In this document: piece by piece, positions 28,401 to 36,625 of the stretch | Numbering within the stretch: the stretch's first letter is position 1 | Layout of the letters: each line of letters begins with the position of its first letter | Assembly: GCF_001858325.1 (NCBI RefSeq) | Contig: NZ_MBPP01000078.1 | Coordinates: forward strand, 142,458 to 179,956 | Source: Marinobacter sp. AC-23 | GTDB lineage: Bacteria > Pseudomonadota > Gammaproteobacteria > Pseudomonadales > Oleiphilaceae | Length of the DNA: 37,499 nt | Reading direction: 5' to 3' | Position numbers and translations under genes: made by a program | Notes under the pieces: model-generated | Told to the model about the DNA's origin: nothing | Databases searched by the model: none | Seen by the model: only the letters and a program-made list of their open reading frames with translations

Positions 28401-29889
28401 TGAAGCAAGTCAACCCGCAGGCGCTGGTCTCGGTAAAGCTTGTCTCGGAGCCGGGTGTTGGCACGATTGCAGCGGGTGTCGCAAAGGCTTATGCCGATCT
28501 GATTACAATCTCTGGCTACGATGGCGGCACCGCAGCAAGCCCGCTGGCGTCTATTCGCTACGCAGGCTCGCCTTGGGAGCTCGGGCTAGCCGAAACCCAG
28601 CAGGCGCTGCGCGCTAATGATTTGCGTGGAAAAATTCGTCTGCAAACGGATGGGGGTATCAAAACTGGCCTGGATGTAGTGAAAGCGGCCATTCTTGGAG
28701 CCGAGAGTTTTGGCTTTGGCACCACACCTATGGTGGCGATTGGGTGTAAATATCTGCGCATTTGCCACCTGAATAACTGTGCAACCGGCGTCGCAACGCA
28801 GAACGAGCACCTACGCAAAGAACACTTCAAAGGCACCGTGGAAATGGCCATGAACTTCTTCCGTTTTGTAGCGGAAGAAACCCGCGAGTGGATGGCTAAG
28901 CTGGGGGTTCGTACCCTGGAAGAGCTTGTCGGGCGTGTTGATCTTCTTGTGCGATTGCCCGGTGATACCGAGCGCCAGAAAAAATTGGATCTAACGCGGC
29001 TGATTTCCAACGATCACATTCCGGCTGACAAGCCTCAAACCTGCCAAATTGAACGCAACCTGCCGTTCGATCAGGGCTTGCTGGCGGAGCGCATGCTCAC
29101 GGCAACCACACCTGCGATCGAGGGCAAAACCGGAGGGGCCTGGAATTACCGGGTGACCAACTGTGATCGCTCAATTGGTGCCCGCCTTTCCGGTGAGATT
29201 GCCGCGAGGCACGGCAATCAGGGTATGGTCGATGCGCCGATCACGCTGGATCTTGTGGGCACTGCCGGCCAGAGTTTTGGGGTGTGGAACGTCGGTGGCT
29301 TAACCTGATTCTTGAGGGTGACGCCAATGATTATGTTGGCAAGGGCATGACTGGCGGCAAGCTGGTGGTCAAGCCACCCCGAGGTAGCGCTTTCGAGTCC
29401 CAGAATACAGCGATTATCGGCAACACCTGTTTGTACGGGGCCACTGGCGGCAAACTGTTTGCAGCAGGTACAGCTGGCGAGCGCTTCGCGGTTCGCAACT
29501 CTGGCGCCCACTCGGTTGTTGAAGGCGCAGGCGATCACTGCTGTGAGTACATGACCGGCGGTTTGGTGACCGTGCTGGGCTCTACTGGCGCCAACTTTGG
29601 TGCGGGCATGACCGGCGGGTTTGCCTATGTGCTGGATATGGACAATACCTTTGTTGATAAATACAACCATGAGCTGGTGGAAATTCAACGTGTTTCCCGG
29701 GAAGAAATGGAGGCGTACCGTAACCATCTGCGCAGTGTGATTCGAGAGCATATCTCGGAAACCGGCAGTGCCTGGGCTGCGCATATCCTTGAAGATTTCG
29801 ACGACTACATTGGCCGCTTCTGGCTGGTGAAACCCAAAGCTGCAAGTTTGGGCAGCCTATTGGCAAGTACCCGTGCGCGCCCCGAATAA
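25442..29889 (+). CDS. gltB: Glutamate synthase (NADPH) large subunit (one-base frame break)
   Basis: Makes two glutamates from glutamine and 2-oxoglutarate with GltD. After removal of a 14-residue propeptide, Cys15 in DNCGFGLIAHM becomes the amidotransferase nucleophile. The glutaminase domain runs to about residue 400, followed by the central domain and the FMN/synthase barrel with SNSGEGGEDPARHGT, KPGEGGQLPGGK and ISGYDGGTAASP. The 3Fe-4S cysteines appear in CKYLRICHLNNCATG. The frame stops at 29308 just after GQSFGVWNVGGL. Adding one A near 29302 gives GGLNLILEGDANDYVGKG and continues through the C-terminal Gly-rich beta-helix (GSTGANFGAGMTGG) to 29889. The repaired length of 1482 residues is normal. 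A likely sequence error. gltD follows after 89 nt. Confidence 0.95.
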
Positions 29890-29978
29890 CTCGGTGCGTT
29901 AACTCTGATTACTTGCGAGGGTGCAGGGTTGCCGGTACGAGCAGCCCTTGTCGATATTGAGCTGATGAGAACGTCAAC

Positions 29979-31397
29979 ATGAAAGAACGACTTGGTAACG
30001 ATTTTCAATTTGTGGAAGTGGGGCGGGTAGACCCAAAGAAAGTCCCCGCGAAGAAGCGCAAAAAAGAGTTTGGCGAGATCTATCGCCCGTATACCGCCGA
30101 TAACGCATCGTCTCAGTCCCATCGGTGCCTGGAGTGCGGTAACCCTTATTGTGAATGGAAGTGCCCGGTGCACAACTACATTCCTAACTGGCTGAAGTTG
30201 GTTGCCGAGGGCAATATCATGAAGGCCGTTGATTTGTGTCACCAAACCAACTCGCTACCTGAGGTGTGCGGCCGCGTTTGTCCGCAAGATCGCTTGTGCG
30301 AGGGCGCCTGCACTCTTAATGACGGATTTGGTGCCGTTACTATTGGCTCGGTGGAGAAGTACATCACCGATACCGCCTTCGCCTTGGGCTGGAAGCCAGA
30401 CATGTCTGCGGTTAAATGGACCGACAAGAAAGTGGCGGTGATCGGCGCCGGGCCTGCGGGTCTGGGCTGCGCGGATGTGCTGGTTCGCAATGGCGTAAAG
30501 CCGGTGGTATTTGATATCTACCCGGAGATCGGCGGTTTGCTGACCTTTGGTATTCCCGAGTTCAAGCTGGAAAAGTCCGTGATGACCCGGCGGCGCCAGG
30601 TGTTTGAAGAAATGGGTATGGAGTTCCGCCTGTCCACCGAAGTGGGTAAAGACGTTCAGTTGCAGGACATCCTCGATGAGTACGACGCGGTGTTTATGGG
30701 CATGGGTACTTATACGTACATGAAGGGTGGCTTTCCGGGTGAAGACTTGCCTGGGGTGCACGATGCATTGCCGTTCCTGGTGTCCAATGTAAACCGGCGC
30801 CTGGGTTTTGAAAAAGACGCAGCGGATTTCATTGATATGAAAGGCAAGCGCGTTGTAGTGCTAGGCGGTGGTGACACTGCCATGGACTGCAACCGCACCT
30901 CCATTCGTCAGCAGGCCGAGAGTGTGGCATGCGCTTATCGTCGCGATGAAGCCAACATGCCTGGTTCACGCCGTGAGGTGTCGAATGCAAAGGAAGAGGG
31001 TGTGACCTTCCTGTTTAATCGTCAGCCTATTGCTATCGTTGGTGAAGATCAGGTTGAAGGCGTAAAAGTAGTGTCGACGCAACTGGGTGAGCCGGATGAA
31101 AATGGCCGTCGCCGCCCGGAAGTAGTTCCCGGTAGTGAAGAGGTCATCCCTGCAGATGCTGTCTTGGTCGCCTTTGGCTTCCGCCCGAGCCCGGCGGACT
31201 GGTTTGACGAGCTTGCAATCAATACTGACGATTCTGGCCGGGTAACCGCCCCGGAAAATGCAGAATACGGTTTCCAAACGAGCAATCCGAAGATCTTTGC
31301 TGGCGGCGATATGGTGCGCGGCTCGGATCTTGTTGTTACGGCGATCTGGGAAGGCCGTCAGGCGGCTGAGGGCATCATGGATTATCTGGATATCTGA
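29979..31397 (+). CDS. gltD: Glutamate synthase (NADPH) small subunit
   Basis: FAD- and 4Fe-4S-containing subunit that takes electrons from NADPH and delivers them to GltB; 472 residues, cytoplasmic. The N-terminal iron-sulfur cysteines appear in CLECGNPYCEWKCPVHNYIPNW and in CGRVCPQDRLCEGAC. The FAD-binding motif is VAVIGAGPAGLGCADVL and the NADPH-binding motif is VVVLGGGDTAMDCNR. The C-terminal FAD segment is KIFAGGDMVRGSDLVVTAI. The ribosome-binding site is weak (GATGAGA). Forms the gltBD operon. Confidence 0.97.
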   Translation: MKERLGNDFQFVEVGRVDPKKVPAKKRKKEFGEIYRPYTADNASSQSHRCLECGNPYCEWKCPVHNYIPNWLKLVAEGNIMKAVDLCHQTNSLPEVCGRVCPQDRLCEGACTLNDGFGAVTIGSVEKYITDTAFALGWKPDMSAVKWTDKKVAVIGAGPAGLGCADVLVRNGVKPVVFDIYPEIGGLLTFGIPEFKLEKSVMTRRRQVFEEMGMEFRLSTEVGKDVQLQDILDEYDAVFMGMGTYTYMKGGFPGEDLPGVHDALPFLVSNVNRRLGFEKDAADFIDMKGKRVVVLGGGDTAMDCNRTSIRQQAESVACAYRRDEANMPGSRREVSNAKEEGVTFLFNRQPIAIVGEDQVEGVKVVSTQLGEPDENGRRRPEVVPGSEEVIPADAVLVAFGFRPSPADWFDELAINTDDSGRVTAPENAEYGFQTSNPKIFAGGDMVRGSDLVVTAIWEGRQAAEGIMDYLDI

Positions 31398-31420
31398 TAG
31401 TTGCGTTGCTCTGGTTCATC

Positions 31421-31454
31421 AGGCCGGCTTGCTAAGGGTAAGCCGGCCTTTTTT
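31421..31454 (+). terminator. Intrinsic terminator after gltD
   Basis: Perfect 10-bp stem AGGCCGGCTT/AAGCCGGCCT (31421-31430 and 31440-31449) with a 9-nt loop and a run of T to 31454. It begins 24 nt after the gltD stop. Confidence 0.93.
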
Positions 31455-31525
31455 ATTATGGCAAACGGGGTATCATTGCTCCCGTTCCATTAAGACCATC
31501 TGAAAGAGACAATGCTGGGATCCTT

Positions 31526-32590
31526 ATGACCGAGTTGAAGAATGACCGCTTACTGCGCGCTCTTATGCGCCAGCCTGTTGATCGTACCCCGGTATGGATG
31601 ATGCGCCAGGCAGGCCGTTATCTACCCGAGTATCGCGCTACCCGGGAGAAGGCGGGTGACTTTCTCAGCTTGTGCAAGAACACTCCGCTGGCGTGTGAGG
31701 TAACTCTTCAGCCGCTTGAGCGTTTTCCGCTGGATGCCGCGATTCTGTTCTCGGATATTCTGACCATTCCGGATGCTCTGGGTCTTGGGCTGTATTTTGA
31801 AACCGGTGAAGGCCCCAAGTTTAAGCACACCATTCGCTCCAAGGCGGATGTGGATGCACTGCCGACCATTAAGGCAGAAGTCGATCTTGATTATGTGATG
31901 AACGCCGTTTCTACCATCCGTGGCGCGCTCAACGGTAGCGTTCCCCTGATTGGCTTCTCCGGTAGCCCGTGGACGCTGGCAACCTATATGGTTGAAGGCA
32001 GCGGTTCCAAGGACTTCCGTGAAGCCAAAAAGCTTATGTACAGCGAGCCGGAAGTTATGCACCGCCTGCTGGATCATCTTGCGGACACGATCATTGATTA
32101 TCTTAACGGCCAAATTAAAGCAGGAGCCCAGGCGGTTCAGATTTTTGATACCTGGGGCGGTGTACTCAGCAGCTGGGCGTACGAAGAGTTTTCACTGCGT
32201 TACATGCAAAAAATCGTGGATAACCTGATTCGTGAGAACGACGGGCGCCGTGTTCCGGTGATTCTGTTCACTAAAAATGGCGGTCAATGGCTTGAATCTA
32301 TCGCTGATACGGGCGCAGATGCCGTTGGCTTGGACTGGACCACAGACATTGGCGATGCGCGCGCTCGAGTAGGTGATCGTGTGGCTTTGCAGGGCAACAT
32401 GGACCCCACCATGCTCTACGCGCCACCGGCCCGGATTCGCGAAGAAGTGGGCGATATTCTGCGCCGCTATGGCTCAGGCCCGGGTCACATCTTTAACCTC
32501 GGCCACGGCATTACGCCCGAAGTGAACCCTGATAACGCCAAAGCGTTCATTGAGGCGGTTGTTGAATTGAGCCCGGAGTACCACCGTTAG
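31526..32590 (+). CDS. hemE: Uroporphyrinogen decarboxylase
   Basis: Decarboxylates the four acetates of uroporphyrinogen III to coproporphyrinogen III in heme synthesis; cofactor-free cytoplasmic barrel. 354 residues starting MTELKNDRLLRALMRQPVDRTPVW. The signature PVWMMRQAGRYLPEYR holds the substrate-binding Arg pair. The second signature is GFSGSPWTLATYMVEG, and the catalytic Asp lies in ILFSDILTIPDALG. FNLGHGITPEVNPDN is the conserved C-terminal block. Its 3' end is followed 40 nt later by the first copy of the structured repeat, which may process or end its mRNA. Confidence 0.98.
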   Translation: MTELKNDRLLRALMRQPVDRTPVWMMRQAGRYLPEYRATREKAGDFLSLCKNTPLACEVTLQPLERFPLDAAILFSDILTIPDALGLGLYFETGEGPKFKHTIRSKADVDALPTIKAEVDLDYVMNAVSTIRGALNGSVPLIGFSGSPWTLATYMVEGSGSKDFREAKKLMYSEPEVMHRLLDHLADTIIDYLNGQIKAGAQAVQIFDTWGGVLSSWAYEEFSLRYMQKIVDNLIRENDGRRVPVILFTKNGGQWLESIADTGADAVGLDWTTDIGDARARVGDRVALQGNMDPTMLYAPPARIREEVGDILRRYGSGPGHIFNLGHGITPEVNPDNAKAFIEAVVELSPEYHR

Positions 32591-32630
32591 TAATTGCTGT
32601 CCTCGTTTCCTGGCCTATTAGCGCCGGGAA

Positions 32631-32740
32631 GCGGGGGTTGAGCCTTCGGTTCCAAAAACCGCTACGAGCACATCCATGTGCGCTTGTCTCCGGCCGTCCA
32701 TGGCCTCCGACATTTTTGGAATCGAAGGCTCAACCCCCGC
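32631..32740 (+). repeat. Structured repeat, copy A (72-nt core inside a 19-bp outer stem)
   Basis: Near-perfect 28-bp inverted repeat, 32631-32658 with 32713-32740, around a 54-nt loop. The only non-Watson-Crick position (32649 with 32722) is G with T, a G-U pair in plus-strand RNA. The inner nine pairs are TTCCAAAAA/TTTTTGGAA. The loop (32659-32712) holds two small hairpins: GCACAT-CC-ATGTGC at 32668-32681 and GGCC-GTCCAT-GGCC at 32692-32705. The core 32650-32721 recurs in copy B in opposite orientation with two differences; the outer arms do not recur. I do not recognise a named family. It lies 40 nt after hemE. Confidence 0.95.
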
Positions 32741-32860
32741 GCTTATCTTTTCAGCGCGCCTTCTCGTAATCCCTCCCCTTTGGCAGAACTACTCTGGAAC
32801 GGCACCTCCTCACGGTCTATAGTCATGTTAGATGATGCCGACGATAAAAGGAGCCGCCCC

Positions 32861-33229
32861 TTGACCGCCAAAACCTCAGAAAAGCGACAGTTCCATCGCA
32901 TAAGCTTTGATGCCCCATGCGAACTACATGCCTTTGAAAACGTCTGGGCAACGGAGGTGTTGGATATTTCGCTAAAAGGTATCTTGGTCAAACGGCCTGA
33001 GGGATGGGATGTGCCGCTGAGCCAGCCTTGTGAAGTGATTATTCATCTTGATGACGGACAGGCGGGTATTGTTATGGCTGTTGAGTTAAAACATATCGAG
33101 GCGCACAGGTTGGGTTTTAAATGCCAGTACATCGATCTGGACAGCGCTACGCATCTCAAGCGTTTGGTGGAGTTGAATCTGGGAGATCAGGTTCTTCTGG
33201 AGCGGGAGTTCGCGCACCTGATTGGCTAA
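32861..33229 (+). CDS. PilZ domain protein, predicted c-di-GMP receptor
   Basis: Small single-domain PilZ protein of 122 residues. The c-di-GMP binding motif RxxxR is RQFHR at residues 9-13, and D/NxSxxG is DISLKG at residues 35-40, so both ligand-contacting motifs are intact. The beta-barrel then ends with LGFKCQYIDLDSATHLKRLVELNLGD, a common ending of stand-alone PilZ regulators. Start is uncertain. TTG at 32861 has AAAAGGAG seven nt upstream and places RxxxR near the N-terminus as usual; ATG at 32825 would add 12 residues without a visible ribosome-binding site. The longer open frame back to 32678 runs into the structured repeat and is not credible. The gene is flanked by inverted copies of that repeat. 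The output target cannot be inferred. Confidence 0.88.
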   Translation: MTAKTSEKRQFHRISFDAPCELHAFENVWATEVLDISLKGILVKRPEGWDVPLSQPCEVIIHLDDGQAGIVMAVELKHIEAHRLGFKCQYIDLDSATHLKRLVELNLGDQVLLEREFAHLIG

Positions 33230-33272
33230 TCGGTTTGAGAGTGTCTTAGATGAGGGCAAACTGTGAGCTCGC

Positions 33273-33384
33273 GGACAGCACTGAAAGGCGCATTCCAAAA
33301 ATGTCGTAGGCCATGGACGGCCGGAGACAAGCGCACAAGGATGTGCTCGTAGCGGTTTTTGGAATGCGCCTTTCAGTGCTGTCC
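33273..33384 (-). repeat. Structured repeat, copy B (72-nt core inside a 20-bp outer stem)
   Basis: Perfect 29-bp inverted repeat, 33273-33301 with 33356-33384, around a 54-nt loop. The core 33293-33364, read on the minus strand, matches copy A at 70 of 72 positions; differences correspond to 32676 and 32707 of copy A. The outer arms (33273-33292 and 33365-33384, beginning GGACAGCACTGAAAGG) are unrelated to those of copy A but perfectly complementary to each other. It lies between the convergent PilZ gene and radA, 43 nt and 32 nt from their stops. It could act as a bidirectional transcript end. Confidence 0.95.
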
Positions 33385-33416
33385 ATGCACCGAGGCTCAA
33401 AGTGTGGGGGCAGGCT

Positions 33417-34793
33417 CTAAAGCTCCTCCAGAGCCGTAATAGCCTCACTAAGCTTGGTCACAGGAATAACCTTCATCCCCGCAGTAGCTTTGCGTGGCGC
33501 GTTGGCTTTGGGCACTAAAGCGCGAGTAAACCCATGCTTCGCGGCCTCGTTAATTCGCTCCTGACCACTGGGTACCGGGCGAATTTCCCCCGACAACCCC
33601 ACTTCCCCAAAAATCACCAGATCCTGGGGCAGGGCACGATCGCGGAACGAAGACACAATGGCCGCCAACAACGCCAAGTCAGCGCTGGTCTCGTTAACCT
33701 TCACGCCACCCACCACATTCACAAACACATCCTGATCCGACACATGCAAACCGCCGTGCCGGTGCAACACCGCCAGAAGCATGGCTAAGCGGTTCTGATC
33801 CAGACCAACCGCCACGCGCCGAGGGTATCCGCCCTGGGCCATGTCCACCAGCGCCTGAATTTCCACCAGCATAGGCCGGGTGCCTTCCCAAACCACCATA
33901 ACCACACTGCCCGGCGCCGCTTCTTCGCCACGGTTCAGGAAGATGGCACTGGGGTTTTTTACTTCTTTCAGGCCCTGTTCCAGCATGGCGAATACGCCCA
34001 GCTCATTCACTGCGCCGAAGCGGTTCTTGATGCCCCGCAGGGTGCGGTAACGGCTGTCGCTGGAGCCTTCGAGTAGAATAGAGCAGTCAATCATGTGCTC
34101 CAGCACCTTGGGGCCGGCGAGGCTGCCGTCCTTGGTGACATGGCCCACCAGAAACAAAATAGTGCCCGTTTGCTTGGCAAAGCGGGTCAGATACGCCGCG
34201 CTTTCGCGAACCTGGGAAACCGAGCCGGGAGCGGATTCTGTATCCGCCACGTGCATCACCTGAATACTGTCCACCACCAAAATTCGTGGCTTTTCCGCTT
34301 CTGCGACCTGTATGAGCCGCTCAACACTGGTCTCGGAGAGCATTTTCAGGTCTTTGGTAGGTAATCCCAAGCGTTTGGCGCGCATGGCAACCTGCTGCAG
34401 GGATTCCTCACCGGTTACATACAGCGCGGGAACGCTGGCGGCCAAGTGGCAAACGGCTTGAAGTAGCAGAGTGCTCTTGCCAGCACCTGGGTGGCCACCC
34501 ATCAGTACGGCGGAACCTTCCACAAGACCGCCACCAAGAACCCGGTCGAACTCCTGCATGCCGGTGCTAATGCGTTCTTGCTCAGCAAGGCTTACGTCGT
34601 CCAGACTTTGCACCGCGGACAAACTGCCAGCAAAGCCTTCAAAACGCACGCCTCGGGCGCCTTTCGCATTACCGCTAACGCCTCTTACTTCGCTGACGGT
34701 ATTCCACGTCTGGCAGGCCGTGCACTGGCCCTGCCATTTGGAATAGTCTGCGCCGCACTCAGTGCAGACGTAAGCGGTTTTGGCTTTTGCCAT
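33417..34793 (-). CDS. radA: DNA repair protein RadA (Sms)
   Basis: RecA-like ATPase that promotes branch migration of recombination intermediates; 458 residues, cytoplasmic. A C4 zinc finger holds Cys10, Cys13, Cys24 and Cys27. Walker A is GGHPGAGKSTLL and Walker B ILVVDSIQVM. The RadA-specific KNRFG motif sits in GIKNRFGAVNELGVF. The C-terminal Lon-protease-like domain contains GEVGLSGEIRPV. Its ATG overlaps the ettA stop (TGATG), so it is translated with ettA. Confidence 0.97.
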   Translation of the reverse strand: MAKAKTAYVCTECGADYSKWQGQCTACQTWNTVSEVRGVSGNAKGARGVRFEGFAGSLSAVQSLDDVSLAEQERISTGMQEFDRVLGGGLVEGSAVLMGGHPGAGKSTLLLQAVCHLAASVPALYVTGEESLQQVAMRAKRLGLPTKDLKMLSETSVERLIQVAEAEKPRILVVDSIQVMHVADTESAPGSVSQVRESAAYLTRFAKQTGTILFLVGHVTKDGSLAGPKVLEHMIDCSILLEGSSDSRYRTLRGIKNRFGAVNELGVFAMLEQGLKEVKNPSAIFLNRGEEAAPGSVVMVVWEGTRPMLVEIQALVDMAQGGYPRRVAVGLDQNRLAMLLAVLHRHGGLHVSDQDVFVNVVGGVKVNETSADLALLAAIVSSFRDRALPQDLVIFGEVGLSGEIRPVPSGQERINEAAKHGFTRALVPKANAPRKATAGMKVIPVTKLSEAITALEEL

Positions 34794-36481
34794 CAGGCCA
34801 GCTTCTTGTATTTCATGCGCTGGGGTACCATGGCGGAATCCCCTTTGCGCTTCTTGTGGTCTTCGTCGTAGTCGCTGAAGTTGCCTTCGTAGTAGATAAC
34901 CTCACCATCATCCTCAAATGCCAGAATGTGCGTGGCTACACGGTCCAGAAACCACCGGTCGTGCGAAATAACCATGGCCGAACCGGGGAAGTTCAGTAGA
35001 GCTTCTTCCAGGGCGCGTAGGGTTTCCACGTCCAGGTCGTTGGTAGGTTCGTCCAACAGTAGTACGTTGCCGCCTTCTTTTAGCAGTGCTGCCAAGTGCA
35101 GGCGATTACGCTCACCGCCAGACAGGTCGCCTACCCGTTTTTGCTGGTCCGAACCTTTGAAGTTATAGCGGCCTGCATAGGCTCTTGATGGGGTTTCATA
35201 GTTGCCCACCTTAATAATGTCTTGGCCATCGCTGAGCAGTTCCCAAACGGTTTTGGATCCGTCCAGGTCGCGGCTCTGATCCACATAAGCCAGTTTCACG
35301 GTTTCGCCCACGGTGATGGTGCCGGAGTTTGGCTGGTCTTGGCCCGCGATCATGCGGAACAGGGTGGATTTACCTGCGCCGTTACCACCAATGATGCCAA
35401 CGATCGCGCCTGGCGGTATGCTGAAGGAAACATTTTCGTAAAGCAGGTGATCGCCGAAAGCTTTGCTGATGCCTTCCACTTCGATAACTTTATCGCCTAA
35501 GCGCGGACCAGGCGGGATATACAGTTCGTTGGTCTCGTTGCGCTTCTGAAACTCCTGGGAACTCATTTCTTCAAAGCGAGCCAGGCGGGCCTTGCTCTTG
35601 GACTGGCGGCCTTTGGCGTTGGTGCGCACCCACTCCAACTCTTGCTTGATCGTCTTCTGGCGTGAGGCTTCTTGCTTGGCTTCGGTGGCCAGGCGCTGCT
35701 CTTTGTTTTCCAGCCACTGGCTGTAGTTGCCTTCAAACGGAATGCCCTGGCCGCGATCCAGTTCCAGAATCCAGCCCGCTACATTATCGAGGAAGTAGCG
35801 GTCGTGAGTGATGGCAACTACGGTACCTTCGAAGTCATGCAGAAAGCGCTCCAGCCAAGCCACAGATTCCGCATCCAGGTGGTTGGTTGGCTCGTCCAGC
35901 AGCAGCATGTCGGGACCGGAGAGCAGCAGGCGGCACAGGGCTACCCGGCGACGCTCACCACCAGAAAGGTTTTTCACCGGTTGATCCCAGGCGGGCAGGC
36001 GCAGGGCGTCTGCGGCCACTTCCATTTTGCGTTCTATATCGTGGCCATCGGTGGCCTGAATCAGTGCTTCAAGCTTGCCCTGCTTTTTGGCCAAGGCATC
36101 GAAATCCGCATCTGGCTCTGCGTAATCTGCGTAAACCTGATCCAGCTCGGCCAGGGCGTTGTGAACGTCGGCAACGGCCTCATCAACAACTTCCTTCACG
36201 GTTTTGCTGTCGTCCAGTTCCGGCTCCTGAGGTAGGTAACCTACATTGATGCCAGGCTGGGGGCGGGCTTCGCCAATGTAATCCTGGTCCACGCCAGCCA
36301 TAATGCGTAGAAGCGTGGATTTACCCGAACCGTTGAGGCCGAGTACGCCGATTTTGGCACCGGGGAAGAAACTCAGGGAAATATCCTTGAGGATTTCACG
36401 CTTGGGCGGAACTACCTTGCCCACGCGGTTCATGCTGTATACGTAAGAACCTGTTTTACCTGTCTTGTCACCTTTGGACAT
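34793..36481 (-). CDS. ettA: Energy-dependent translational throttle protein EttA (ABC-F ATPase)
   Basis: ABC-F protein that binds the ribosomal E site and gates entry into elongation according to ATP/ADP ratio. 562 residues with two ABC domains. Walker A motifs are GLNGSGKST (about 48-56) and GGNGAGKST. Signature motifs are LSGGERRRVAL and LSGGERNRLHL, and both Walker B/EQ2 sites read LLLDEPTNHLD and LLLDEPTNDLD. The arm insertion near PDADFDALAKKQGKLEALIQ and the linker KARLARFEEM are typical of EttA. The ATG at 36481 gives an N-terminus about seven residues longer than E. coli EttA. Overlaps radA by one base. Confidence 0.97.
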   Translation of the reverse strand: MSKGDKTGKTGSYVYSMNRVGKVVPPKREILKDISLSFFPGAKIGVLGLNGSGKSTLLRIMAGVDQDYIGEARPQPGINVGYLPQEPELDDSKTVKEVVDEAVADVHNALAELDQVYADYAEPDADFDALAKKQGKLEALIQATDGHDIERKMEVAADALRLPAWDQPVKNLSGGERRRVALCRLLLSGPDMLLLDEPTNHLDAESVAWLERFLHDFEGTVVAITHDRYFLDNVAGWILELDRGQGIPFEGNYSQWLENKEQRLATEAKQEASRQKTIKQELEWVRTNAKGRQSKSKARLARFEEMSSQEFQKRNETNELYIPPGPRLGDKVIEVEGISKAFGDHLLYENVSFSIPPGAIVGIIGGNGAGKSTLFRMIAGQDQPNSGTITVGETVKLAYVDQSRDLDGSKTVWELLSDGQDIIKVGNYETPSRAYAGRYNFKGSDQQKRVGDLSGGERNRLHLAALLKEGGNVLLLDEPTNDLDVETLRALEEALLNFPGSAMVISHDRWFLDRVATHILAFEDDGEVIYYEGNFSDYDEDHKKRKGDSAMVPQRMKYKKLA

Positions 36482-36552
36482 AATCTAGTTTGCCTTTAAG
36501 TCATTTGTCGTGCGGCTTTGAGGGTAATGATAAGCGCTCGAATCGGAAAAAT

Positions 36553-36613
36553 AAAAGTTAAGTTTTTCTTTTCAAAATTCCCGTTCGTTATTATAGTTAA
36601 AAAAGTTAAGTTT
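36553..36613. repeat. 13-bp direct repeat between ettA and the integrase
   Basis: AAAAGTTAAGTTT occurs at 36553-36565 and again at 36601-36613, perfect and 48 bp apart. A third GTTAA lies at 36596. The second copy sits just before the integrase start. Such iterons could be recombinase arm sites, an operator for the integrase, or part of an attachment site. The minus strand also has a consensus TATAAT (36595-36590) in the right position to serve ettA, though without a matching -35. Confidence 0.5.
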
Positions 36614-36625
36614 CGGGGGGTTGAT

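Noticed and set aside
32678..32860. Longer PilZ start inside repeat copy A
   Set aside because: The extension would translate the structured repeat; TTG at 32861 has a ribosome-binding site and fits the domain start.
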